This document shows positions 1 through 10,518 of a DNA stretch of 48,628 bases, piece after piece. The DNA is taken from assembly GCF_001557235.1 (NCBI RefSeq), contig NZ_LSJI01000058.1, positions 1 through 48,628 of the forward strand, read 5' to 3'. This DNA is from Phenylobacterium sp. CCH9-H3 (GTDB lineage: Bacteria > Pseudomonadota > Alphaproteobacteria > Caulobacterales > Caulobacteraceae). The notes below the pieces were generated by a model. It was not told the DNA's origin, did no database searches, and saw nothing but the letters and a program-made list of their open reading frames with translations. Numbering within the stretch: position 1 is the first letter of the stretch; every line of letters begins with the position of its first letter. The position numbers were made by a program, and so were the translations under genes.

Positions 1-3498
<3,498 letters not shown>

Positions 3499-3499
3499 C

Positions 3500-5575
3500 G
3501 TGACCGCCCCTGCACAGGCCAGACCGGCGTCCAGGGTCTGGCGGGCGGACGCCGCGCCGCCCGACCTGGACGCCCCCCTCGCGGCGCGGATCCTCATCGT
3601 CGACGACGACGAGCGCAACGCGTTCGCCGCGGTGGAAGCGCTGAAGGAGCTCGGGCACGAACTGGTCGTCGCGCGGTCGGGCGAGGAGGCGCTGAAACGT
3701 GTCCTGGCCGAGGAGTTCGCCCTGATCCTTCTCGACCTGCACATGCCGGGGATGGACGGCTACGAGACGGCGGCCCTGCTGCGCTCGCGCAAGCGCAACC
3801 AGCACACGCCCATCGTCTTCCTCACCGCCATCTTCCGCGACGAGGCGCACATCTTCCAGGCCTACTCGGCCGGCGCGGTGGACGTAGTCTTCAAGCCGAT
3901 AGACCCCTTCATCCTCAAGGCGAAGGTCCAGGTCTTCGTCGACCTCTATCTCAAGACCAAGGAGGTGGAGCGTCAGTCCGCCTACCAGCAATGGCTGCTG
4001 GACGAACATGCCCGGGTGAAGGCCGACAAGGACCGCACCGAACGGGCCCTTCGCCGGACCCAGGCGACCCAGGAGGCGATCCTGCGGTCGCTGCCGATCG
4101 TCTTCCACTCTCGCAGCATCGAGCCCCCGTTCGCGCCGCTGTTCGTCTCGGACAGCGTCCAGGCCATCACCGGCTTTCCCGCCGAGCGCTTCATCGCCGA
4201 ACCCGAGTTCGGGACCAGCCGCATTCACCCGGACGACGTCGCCCTCGTGGTCGAGCGGATCTCGGCCGCCGCCCGCACGGGTCACTACGCCGTCGAATTC
4301 CGCTGGCTCTGCGCCGACGGGCAGTATCGGGTCCTGCAGGACCAGGGGGTGATGGCGCCCAGCACCGACGGGGAGGCCCGCGAGATCTTCGGCGTGATCC
4401 TGGACGCCACCGACCGGCGCAGCCTGGAGGAACAGCTGGCGCAGGCCCGGAAGATGGAGGCGGTCGGGCAGCTCACCGGCGGCGTCGCCCACGATTTCAA
4501 CAACCTGCTGACGGTCGTGCTGGGCAACATCGACATGCTGGCCACCCGCAAGGAGGAGGAAGAGCGTCGGATGCGCCGGATCGAGGCCGTCCGCCAGGCC
4601 GCGGAACGCGGCCGCGACCTCACCGGCCAGCTTCTCGCCTTTTCGCGCCGCCAGCACCTCACCCCGGTCACCCTCGACGTGAACCGCCTGATCCGCGACT
4701 TCGCGCCCCTCATGCGTCAGGCGGTGGGCGAAGCCGTCACCATCGACCTGGACCTGGGCGAAGAAGGCCTCAACACCCACGTCGATCCCACGCAGTTGGA
4801 GACGGCGCTGCTCAACCTGGCCGTCAACGCGCGCGACGCCATGCCGGAAGGTGGCCGGCTGCTGATCGCCACGCGCCGGGAGCGCGGTCCGCACAAGCTC
4901 GGTTACGTGGTCATCGAGGTGCGCGACGACGGCGTCGGCATGACCGAAGAGGTTCGTGCGCGGGTCTTCGAGCCGTTCTTCACGACCAAGGATGTGGGCA
5001 AGGGCTCGGGTCTCGGCCTCAGCCAGGTCTACGGGTTCGTCAGCCAGTCCGACGGGCAGGTGCGCCTGGACAGCGCGCCGGGCGAGGGGACGGCGTTCCA
5101 CTTGCTGCTGCCCGCCAGCGAGGCCGAGGCCGACGCGCCGCGGCGCGAGGGGCGGCCCGCGAAGGTGGTGGGGGGAACCGAGAGGATCCTCCTGGTGGAG
5201 GATGACCCGACCGTCCTGGCCTTGACCCTCGATGTCCTGACCGGGCTTGGCTACCGCGTCACCACCGCGACCAACGCCAGCGAGGCGCTGCAGGTGCTGC
5301 ATGCGGATCCCGAGATCGATCTGCTCTTCACTGACGTGGTGATGCCGGGCGGCGTGAGCGGCCTCAGCCTGGCGCGCACGGCGCGCGAGCTGCGTCCGAG
5401 GCTGAGGGTCCTGCTGACCTCAGGTTTCGTCGGCGAGCACCGGGCCGTCGATGGCCGCGAATTCCCGCTGCTGGACAAGCCCTACGAGGCGGCCGTGCTC
5501 GCGACGACGCTGCGCAAGCTGCTCGACCGGCCGGAGCGGCGACCGCGCAAGCGCGCGACCGAGGCGGCCGAGTAG
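3500..5575 (+). CDS. Hybrid histidine kinase REC-PAS-HisKA-HATPase-REC
   Basis: A 691-residue protein from GTG at 3500, one base after the preceding stop. Domains: N-terminal receiver (IVDDDERN, LLDLHMPGMDG; Asp79), short coiled coil (about 155-190), PAS_3-type sensor (about 200-310), HisKA with GGVAHDFNNLLT (His331), HATPase_c (VNARDAMPEGG, DDGVGM, GSGLGLSQVYGF) and a C-terminal receiver (LVEDDPTV, TDVVMPGGVSG; Asp612). The AHDFNN type of H-box is common in alphaproteobacterial kinases. No membrane segment is seen, so it is cytosolic. The adjacency to the poly-HAMP kinase suggests that one feeds the other's receiver; the output regulator is not in the window, although an orphan HPt protein is encoded at 34818. 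Partner assignment is inference. Confidence 0.93.
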   Translation: MTAPAQARPASRVWRADAAPPDLDAPLAARILIVDDDERNAFAAVEALKELGHELVVARSGEEALKRVLAEEFALILLDLHMPGMDGYETAALLRSRKRNQHTPIVFLTAIFRDEAHIFQAYSAGAVDVVFKPIDPFILKAKVQVFVDLYLKTKEVERQSAYQQWLLDEHARVKADKDRTERALRRTQATQEAILRSLPIVFHSRSIEPPFAPLFVSDSVQAITGFPAERFIAEPEFGTSRIHPDDVALVVERISAAARTGHYAVEFRWLCADGQYRVLQDQGVMAPSTDGEAREIFGVILDATDRRSLEEQLAQARKMEAVGQLTGGVAHDFNNLLTVVLGNIDMLATRKEEEERRMRRIEAVRQAAERGRDLTGQLLAFSRRQHLTPVTLDVNRLIRDFAPLMRQAVGEAVTIDLDLGEEGLNTHVDPTQLETALLNLAVNARDAMPEGGRLLIATRRERGPHKLGYVVIEVRDDGVGMTEEVRARVFEPFFTTKDVGKGSGLGLSQVYGFVSQSDGQVRLDSAPGEGTAFHLLLPASEAEADAPRREGRPAKVVGGTERILLVEDDPTVLALTLDVLTGLGYRVTTATNASEALQVLHADPEIDLLFTDVVMPGGVSGLSLARTARELRPRLRVLLTSGFVGEHRAVDGREFPLLDKPYEAAVLATTLRKLLDRPERRPRKRATEAAE

Positions 5576-5578
5576 CTC

Positions 5579-5851
5579 TCAGGCCGATCTGGCGAGGTGC
5601 TTCAGGGCCGCAGCAAGCCGCCGGGCGTGAGCTCGGTCCATCTCGGCGTCGCGTTTGCCGGCCGAGAGCTGGGCCGCCATTCTCGTCAGCGCGACCGCAT
5701 CGCCCGCCGGGGCGAACACGCCGGCCAGCAGCTTCGCCTCCAGCAGGAGATCGGCCCGCACCTCCGGGGGGCACGCGTCGAGCAGGGCTCCGTCGAAGTC
5801 GACCACCTCGGCGGGGCCGGGCGGATCTTCGTCTGGTCTTGGATGTGCCAT
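5579..5851 (-). CDS. Small hypothetical protein, acidic N-terminus
   Basis: A 90-residue protein convergent with the kinase pair, stopping 4 bases after it. I chose ATG at 5851 because AGGTG lies 6 bases upstream; a GTG at 5860 is the alternative. The first 25 residues are rich in Pro and Asp/Glu, followed by a predicted helical region (LLLEAKLLAGVF) and a basic, Ala-rich C-terminal helix with RAHARRLAAALKHL. No signal peptide or membrane helix. I do not recognise a family. The compact GC-rich codon use and a good ribosome binding site argue that it is real; function unknown. Confidence 0.55.
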   Translation of the reverse strand: MAHPRPDEDPPGPAEVVDFDGALLDACPPEVRADLLLEAKLLAGVFAPAGDAVALTRMAAQLSAGKRDAEMDRAHARRLAAALKHLARSA

Positions 5852-5862
5852 TGGACGCACCT

Positions 5863-5885
5863 AACCCCTCATTTCGCCAGGGGTT
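5863..5885. promoter_or_regulatory. 7-bp perfect inverted repeat in divergent gap
   Basis: AACCCCT at 5863-5869 and AGGGGTT at 5879-5885 form perfect arms around a 9-base centre. It lies just upstream of the leftward gene starting at 5851 and could be an operator or a leader hairpin. No protein can be assigned. Confidence 0.4.
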
Positions 5886-5912
5886 CCGCGTTGCCTGCGA
5901 CGCATGATCGCT

Positions 5913-5954
5913 ATTGGGGGGTTCGCGCGCTGCGGTTGCTTGCATTCCCCCAAT
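5913..5954. promoter_or_regulatory. 8-bp perfect inverted repeat in divergent gap
   Basis: ATTGGGGG at 5913-5920 and CCCCCAAT at 5947-5954 are perfect complements 26 bases apart. It sits in the same divergent gap as the repeat at 5863 and 33 bases upstream of the rightward small gene. A dimeric or looping regulator site is possible; unproven. Confidence 0.4.
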
Positions 5955-5986
5955 CGATGGTCGAGGTTCCGGCAAAAGAGGACCGC

Positions 5987-6217
5987 ATGATTCAAGACTC
6001 GGAGCACGGCAGGCGTCTTGCCCAGAACCTTGTTGAACTGCTCGGCCCCTACGAAGAAGAACTGATCCAGCTTGAACGCGATGTGCCGGCGTTTGGCCCC
6101 CTGCGGCGGGCCGTGGGCATTGCGATTGCCGAGGCGTGTTACTGCATTTCGGATAGTTCCTTGCCGCAAGAAGACCTTGTTCCTCCGGCCGATGACGCGG
6201 CCGGGCGGGGCAGGTAA
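5987..6217 (+). CDS. Small hypothetical protein (76 aa)
   Basis: The frame is open further upstream, but ATG at 5987 has AAAAGAGG just before it and gives a compact 76-residue soluble protein. The middle ([22 protein letters not shown]) is amphipathic helix; a double-cysteine-type segment EACYCIS follows, and the tail is disordered ([11 protein letters not shown]). No family recognised. It is followed after 32 bases by the XRE regulator on the same strand, so the two may be co-transcribed; the adjacent pair could be a regulator with a small partner, but nothing in the sequence proves this. Confidence 0.5.
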   Translation: MIQDSEHGRRLAQNLVELLGPYEEELIQLERDVPAFGPLRRAVGIAIAEACYCISDSSLPQEDLVPPADDAAGRGR

Positions 6218-6249
6218 GGCTCACGACTTCTAGGAGATCCGGGAAAAAC

Positions 6250-6636
6250 ATGGCCAACAGAACCGAGACGGCCGCCGATCCAGTTGACGTTGCCGTCGGC
6301 GCTCGAATCCGGCTGTTGCGCAAGGTGCGGGGCTTGTCCCAGCAGGCGCTGGCCGAAGCCGCCGGCGTCACGTTCCAGCAGATTCAAAAGTACGAACGCG
6401 GCGCCAACCGCGTCAGCGCGTCCATGTTGACGCGCATCGCCAAGACCCTGGGCGTGCCCGTGGCCGAGATGTTCGGAGAAGCATCGGTCCACAGCGGCGC
6501 GGTCGACGAGGTCGCGGCCCTGCTGGCCGAACCCGGCGCATTGGAATTGCTCAAGGCTTATGCCGGCCTGCCGCGCGGCGTGTCCCGCTCTGCGCTGGTG
6601 GAGTTCGTCCGCAGCCTTCGCAGCCAGCCGAGCTGA
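6250..6636 (+). CDS. XRE-family HTH transcriptional regulator (PraR-like)
   Basis: A 128-residue protein. Residues about 15-75 are a Cro/C1-type helix-turn-helix: [20 protein letters not shown], then [20 protein letters not shown] and [17 protein letters not shown]. This closely follows the short single-domain alphaproteobacterial regulators such as rhizobial PraR (quorum and surface-attachment control) and their Caulobacter paralogs. The C-terminal 50 residues are helical and typical for the group ([13 protein letters not shown]). ATG at 6250 follows TAGGAGAT with good spacing. The peptidase gene starts 6 bases after its stop, suggesting one transcript. Targets unknown. Confidence 0.9.
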   Translation: MANRTETAADPVDVAVGARIRLLRKVRGLSQQALAEAAGVTFQQIQKYERGANRVSASMLTRIAKTLGVPVAEMFGEASVHSGAVDEVAALLAEPGALELLKAYAGLPRGVSRSALVEFVRSLRSQPS

Positions 6637-6641
6637 ACCCC

Positions 6642-7958
6642 TTGCGCAAGTCCGTCGTCCTCGCCGCCCTGGCCGCGGTCGCCTTGGCGTCCCCGGCTTT
6701 CGGGGCGCCCAAGGACCCGGTCGAGCGCAAGATGGTCGCGACCATCGAGGCCGAGCGGACGCGCAGCCTGAAGCTGCTCGAGGACTTGGTGCGGGTGAAC
6801 TCCGGCACGATGAACCTCGCCGGCGTCGAGCAGGTAGGCCGCATGCTGCGCCCCGAGTTCGAACAGCTCGGGTTCGAGGTGCGGTGGGTTCCGATGGCCA
6901 AGGTCGGCCGTGCGGGCCACCTGATCGCCACCCACAAGGGGAACGGCCGGGGCAAGCGCGTCCTGCTGATCGGCCACCTCGACACCGTGTTCGAGCCGGA
7001 CAGCCCCTTCCAGGGCTGGAAGCGCGACGGGGACATCGTCGAGGGGCCGGGCGTCGGCGACATGAAGGGCGGCGACGTGGTCATGGTGGCCGCGCTGCGC
7101 GCCATGCATGCGGCCGGCGCGCTCAAGGACGCCGACATCACCGTGGTGCTGACGGGTGACGAGGAGAAGCCTGGGGCGCCGTTGGCCGAGGCGCGCGCCG
7201 ATCTCATCGCCGCCGGCCGCGCGAGCGACGTGGCGCTCGACTTCGAAGGCCTGTCGCGGGTCGGCGGCCGGGACGTGGGCTCCATCGCCCGCCGCTCGTC
7301 GACCTCCTGGACCATCCGGGCGACGGCGAAGTCCGGCCACTCGTCCGGTGTCTGCAAGCCGAACGCGGGCTGTGGCGCGATCTATGAGCTGGCGCGGATC
7401 GTCGACGAATTCCGGCGCGAGCTGCCCGAGCCGAACCTGACCTACAATGTGGGCGTGATCCTGGGCGGCGCCGAGGCCGCCCTGAACGCCGGCGACACGG
7501 GCGGCGCGGCCAGCGGCAAGCCGAACATCATCGCCGCCGAAGCCGTCGCCCGCGGCGACATCCGCACCCTGTCGTCCGAACAGGAGGCGCGGGTCCGCGC
7601 CAAGATGCAGGCCATCGTCGGACGCCATCTCGAACATGCGAAGGCCGAGATCGAGTTCTCCGACGACGGCTATCCGCCCATGGCCCCCACCGAGGGCAAC
7701 AAGGCCCTGCTGGCGAAGCTGAACGCGGTCAACGCCGCGCTTGGCGTGCCCGAGATGCCGGCGGGCGACCCGGCCAACCGCGGCGCCGGCGACATCTCGT
7801 TCGTGGCCTTCATCGACGGCCTGGTCGGCCTCGGCATGGCCGGCGAGGGCAGTCACGCCCCCGGCGAGACCGCCGACCTGAAGAGCCTGGACCTTCAGGC
7901 CAAGCGCGCTGCGCTGCTCATCACGCGGCTGTCCAAGGAACCGCGGCCGAAGCGCTAG
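6642..7958 (+). CDS. Exported M20 family zinc metallopeptidase (glutamate-carboxypeptidase-like)
   Basis: A 438-residue enzyme from TTG at 6642, which gives a complete signal peptide (MRKSVVLAALAAVALASPAFG, cleavage probably after AFG). M20 features: metal ligand His112 and catalytic-region Asp114 in IGHLDTVFE, bridging Asp140 in GVGDMKGG, catalytic Glu174 and ligand Glu175 in GDEEKPG, a lid/dimerisation domain around 210-340 with SGHSSGVC, and the C-terminal ligand His in GEGSHAPGE. The set matches the carboxypeptidase G2 / glutamate carboxypeptidase branch, which removes C-terminal Glu or hydrolyses related amides in the periplasm. Exact substrate unknown. It begins 6 bases after the XRE regulator. 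Confidence 0.9.
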   Translation: MRKSVVLAALAAVALASPAFGAPKDPVERKMVATIEAERTRSLKLLEDLVRVNSGTMNLAGVEQVGRMLRPEFEQLGFEVRWVPMAKVGRAGHLIATHKGNGRGKRVLLIGHLDTVFEPDSPFQGWKRDGDIVEGPGVGDMKGGDVVMVAALRAMHAAGALKDADITVVLTGDEEKPGAPLAEARADLIAAGRASDVALDFEGLSRVGGRDVGSIARRSSTSWTIRATAKSGHSSGVCKPNAGCGAIYELARIVDEFRRELPEPNLTYNVGVILGGAEAALNAGDTGGAASGKPNIIAAEAVARGDIRTLSSEQEARVRAKMQAIVGRHLEHAKAEIEFSDDGYPPMAPTEGNKALLAKLNAVNAALGVPEMPAGDPANRGAGDISFVAFIDGLVGLGMAGEGSHAPGETADLKSLDLQAKRAALLITRLSKEPRPKR

Positions 7959-7978
7959 GGCGGTCACTCCCCTCCTGG

Positions 7979-8249
7979 CCGTCATCCCGGGCGGAGCGCG
8001 CAGCGCGGAGACCCGGGACCCAGCAGACTCGACCTGGAAGCTGCGCCGCGACGGACGACGTAGGCAGCATCAAGGCCAAGCTTCTCTCATGGTCGGGAAG
8101 GGGCGACTTCATCGCCATCTACGTCTTAGCAAGCCGCCGGAACAGAACGCTCTACACCGGCGTGACGAGCTGCCTAGGCGAGCGTCGGCGGCGGTGCGGC
8201 TGGGTCCCGGGTCTGCGCGCTCTGGCGAGCGCTCCGCCCGGGATGACGG
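7979..8249. repeat. Inverted-repeat element with GIY-YIG remnant inside
   Basis: The left arm (7979-8024) and right arm (8199-8249) are long inverted repeats. CCGTCATCCCGGGCGGAGCG starts the left arm and its complement ends the right arm; CCCGGGACCCAGC ends the left and its complement begins the right. The right arm carries about 5 extra bases in the middle. The enclosed 174 bases hold a damaged GIY-YIG coding stretch. Such GGGTCCCGGG / CCGGGATGAC palindromes recur as dispersed repeats in Caulobacterales genomes, from general familiarity. The element fills most of the 336-base gap between the peptidase and the acyl-CoA ligase. Confidence 0.75.
8090..8198 (+). pseudogene. GIY-YIG endonuclease fragment
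   Basis: In the frame containing TTC at 8108 the translation includes FIAIYVLASRRNRTLYTGVTS, matching the start of short GIY-YIG domain proteins (typically YVYILASRRNGTLYTGVT): the first strand with its tyrosine, the RNGTLY turn, and the YTGVT strand corresponding to YIG. About eight residues later, with no helix carrying the catalytic Arg and Glu, the frame runs straight into the right inverted-repeat arm. There is no start codon near a ribosome binding site. The intact family is about 90-100 residues, so roughly two thirds is lost. A remnant, not a working gene. Confidence 0.65.
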
Positions 8250-8294
8250 ATGTTGGGGTGCGAGGCCCCCGCGGCTACTCCCGCAGTTCGCAGC

Positions 8295-9926
8295 CTAGGC
8301 CGGCGCGCCGAGCGTCCTCAGGGCGTGGTCCTTGATGGCCTTGTAGTCGACCTTACCGTTGGGGGCGCGGCCTATGGTGTCCACCACCACCAGCTCGCGC
8401 GGCGCCTTGTAGCCCGCGAGCTGCCCGCGCACGTGTTCGGAGAGGTTGGCCAGGGTCAGGGCGGCGCCGGCTTCGGGCTCCACGACGGCGCAGATCCGCT
8501 CGCCGAAGCGTGCATCGGGGACGCCCACCACCACCGCGTCACGCACGCCGGCGTGGCGCTTGAGCGCCTCCTCGACCTCTTCGGGGAAGACCTTCTCGCC
8601 GCCGGTGTTGATGCAGACCGAGCCCCGGCCCAGCAGCTTCAGCGAGCCGTCCGCATTCACCTCGGCCCAGTCGCCGGGCACGCTCCACCGGACGCCTTCC
8701 ATGACCTTGAAGGTCTTGGCGCTCTTTTCCGGGTCCTTGTAGTAGCCCACGGGCAGGAAGCCGCTGACCGCCACCAGGCCCCGCTCGCCGGAGCCGGGCT
8801 GGATGCGCCGCCCGTCTTCGGAGAACACCGCGGTGTTGGGGCCGAGCATGAAGGCGGCGGTCTGGGCTTCCGCGCCGGCCGCGGACGCCGAGGCGCCCAG
8901 CCCAACGGCCTCGGACGAGCCGAAGCTGTCGGCGATCATGGCCCCCGGGATATGGCTGAGGAGGCCGCGCTTGTTCTCCTGGCTCCACATGGAGCCGGAC
9001 GAGCTCATCGAGCGCACGCTGGTGAGGTCCCAGCGGCCCGGATTGGCCTCCAGCGCCTCCAGCATGGGGGTGGAGAAGGCCAGGCCCACGAGGACGATGT
9101 TGGTGGCCTTGAGCCGCTCGGTCTCGTTCCAAAGCTCGACGGCGTCGAACTTGCGCGACGGCAGGGCGCAGACCGTGCCGCCACTGTTGAGGGCGATGAA
9201 GGCCGAGAACTGGCCCGTGCCATGCATCAGGGGCGCGGCCACGATCATGGTGGGGCGCAGGTGTTCCGGGCCGGCGATGCGGGCGATCAGCTCCTCGATC
9301 GAGGTGACCGGCGGGATGCCCAGCGCCGCGTTGCCGCCGGCGCCCAGCACCTGGAACAGGTCGTCCTGGCGCCACATCACGCCCTTGGGCATGCCGGTGG
9401 TGCCCCCGGTGTAGAGCAGCAGCAGGTCGTCGCCCGAACGGCCCCAGGGCGCCTTGACCGGGCGGCTGGCCGGAACCTTGCCGACCACGGCGTCGTAGTC
9501 GGCGGCCCAGGCCGGCGCGGGGTGGCCCGGCTCGGCCACTGCGATCCAGGCCTTAACCTTCGGCAGGCGGTGGCGGATCTGCTCCAAGAGGTCGGTGAAG
9601 CCGGCGTGGAAGACCACGGCCTCGGCGTCGGCGTTGTCGAAGAGGTAGACGATCTCCTCGGGGCCGTAGCGGTAGTTGGTGTTGACCGGCGCGTAGCCAC
9701 CCTTGAAGGCGGCGAAGTAGGTCTCGAGGTATTCCGGACCGTTGTAGAGGTAGGCTGCGACCTTCGCCTGGTGGCCGAGCCCGCCCGCGATCAGGTGGGC
9801 GGCCAGGGCGTCCGCCCGGGCGTCGAACTGCGCCCAACTGATCAACCGTTCGCCCTGCACCAGGGCCGGGGTGTCCGGCTGGGCGGCGGCGATCGCTTCC
9901 CAGATGTCCGCAAGGGTCCACGACAT
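8295..9926 (-). CDS. Acyl-CoA synthetase (AMP-dependent ligase family)
   Basis: A 543-residue protein from ATG at 9926, preceded by GGGAGG at good spacing; a TTG at 9947 in the same frame is less likely. Adenylation motifs: P-loop LLLYTGGTTGMPKGVMWR (about residues 160-178), the A5-type region SSGSMW / DSFGSSEAVG, hinge GDWAEVNADGSLKLLGRG, SVCINTGGEKVFPEEVEE, and the C-terminal catalytic lysine in RAPNGKVDYKAIKDHA. The GGTTGMPKGVMWRQ form is typical of the FadD19/FadD17-type ligases acting on branched or steroid side-chain acids, so long or bulky acyl substrates are plausible. It activates a carboxylate to acyl-AMP and then acyl-CoA. It stands alone, 68 bases downstream of the Lrp regulator on the same strand. 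Confidence 0.9.
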   Translation of the reverse strand: MSWTLADIWEAIAAAQPDTPALVQGERLISWAQFDARADALAAHLIAGGLGHQAKVAAYLYNGPEYLETYFAAFKGGYAPVNTNYRYGPEEIVYLFDNADAEAVVFHAGFTDLLEQIRHRLPKVKAWIAVAEPGHPAPAWAADYDAVVGKVPASRPVKAPWGRSGDDLLLLYTGGTTGMPKGVMWRQDDLFQVLGAGGNAALGIPPVTSIEELIARIAGPEHLRPTMIVAAPLMHGTGQFSAFIALNSGGTVCALPSRKFDAVELWNETERLKATNIVLVGLAFSTPMLEALEANPGRWDLTSVRSMSSSGSMWSQENKRGLLSHIPGAMIADSFGSSEAVGLGASASAAGAEAQTAAFMLGPNTAVFSEDGRRIQPGSGERGLVAVSGFLPVGYYKDPEKSAKTFKVMEGVRWSVPGDWAEVNADGSLKLLGRGSVCINTGGEKVFPEEVEEALKRHAGVRDAVVVGVPDARFGERICAVVEPEAGAALTLANLSEHVRGQLAGYKAPRELVVVDTIGRAPNGKVDYKAIKDHALRTLGAPA

Positions 9927-9994
9927 GGCCGGTACGCCTCCCAACAAGCTTCTTGTTCGTTTGGGGCAAGTTGGCCGCCTGCCGTGGGGTTATG

Positions 9995-10456
9995 TCAAAC
10001 GGGCAGGGCGGTGGTGGACTTGATCTGCTCCATGGCGAAGGCGGAGCTGACGTCGGACAGCGGCACGGCGGCGATCAGGCGCTTGTAGAAGGCGTCGTAG
10101 GCGGCGATGTCGCGGACCAACACCTTCAACAGGTAGTCGGTGTCACCGGACAGCCGGTAGAACTCGACCACCTCGGGCATGCTGGCCGCGGCGCCGGCAA
10201 AGGCGTCCAGCCATTCCTGGTCGTGGCGGTTGGTCCGCACAGAGACGAAGACCGCCAGCCCCAGATCCAGCTTGCTGCGGTCCAGCAGCGCCACCCGGCT
10301 GGTGATGATCCTGGCGTCGGTCAGCCGCTTGATGCGCTTCCAGCACGGCGTCTGCGAAAGGCCGACGATCTGGGCGAGTTCCGCGATGGGAATGGTCGCG
10401 TCCTTCTGCAGTTCGCGCAGGATTCGACGGTCGATGGCGTCGAGAACGATATCCAT
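9995..10456 (-). CDS. Lrp/AsnC family transcriptional regulator
   Basis: A 153-residue protein from ATG at 10456. The N-terminal winged HTH shows DAIDRRILRELQKDATIPIA, then ELAQIVGLSQTPCWKRIKRL; the C-terminal RAM (AsnC ligand-binding) domain shows EVVEFYRLSGDTDYLLKVLV and the end AFAMEQIKSTTALPV, a tail typical of the Lrp branch sensing amino acids. It forms octameric or dimer assemblies in the family. A 19-base near-palindrome lies immediately upstream (10472-10490), suggesting autoregulation. Its natural neighbours on the strand are EmrB (63 bases upstream) and the acyl-CoA ligase (downstream). Confidence 0.92.
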   Translation of the reverse strand: MDIVLDAIDRRILRELQKDATIPIAELAQIVGLSQTPCWKRIKRLTDARIITSRVALLDRSKLDLGLAVFVSVRTNRHDQEWLDAFAGAAASMPEVVEFYRLSGDTDYLLKVLVRDIAAYDAFYKRLIAAVPLSDVSSAFAMEQIKSTTALPV

Positions 10457-10471
10457 GTGGTTTGGTCCAGC

Positions 10472-10490
10472 GGGAGAATTCAGATCTCCC
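10472..10490. promoter_or_regulatory. Near-palindrome upstream of the Lrp-type gene
   Basis: GGGAGA at 10472-10477 and TCTCCC at 10485-10490 flank an AT-richer centre, 16 bases before the start codon. Position and dyad symmetry suit an autoregulatory site of an Lrp-type protein, although the bases do not follow the E. coli Lrp consensus closely. Confidence 0.4.
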
Positions 10491-10518
10491 TCGACCTTGC
10501 ATGAGAGCTTGCCGATCT

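Noticed and set aside
8250..10088. Long rightward open frame over the acyl-CoA ligase
   Set aside because: Antisense shadow: the leftward ligase has full adenylation motifs, the rightward product has none.
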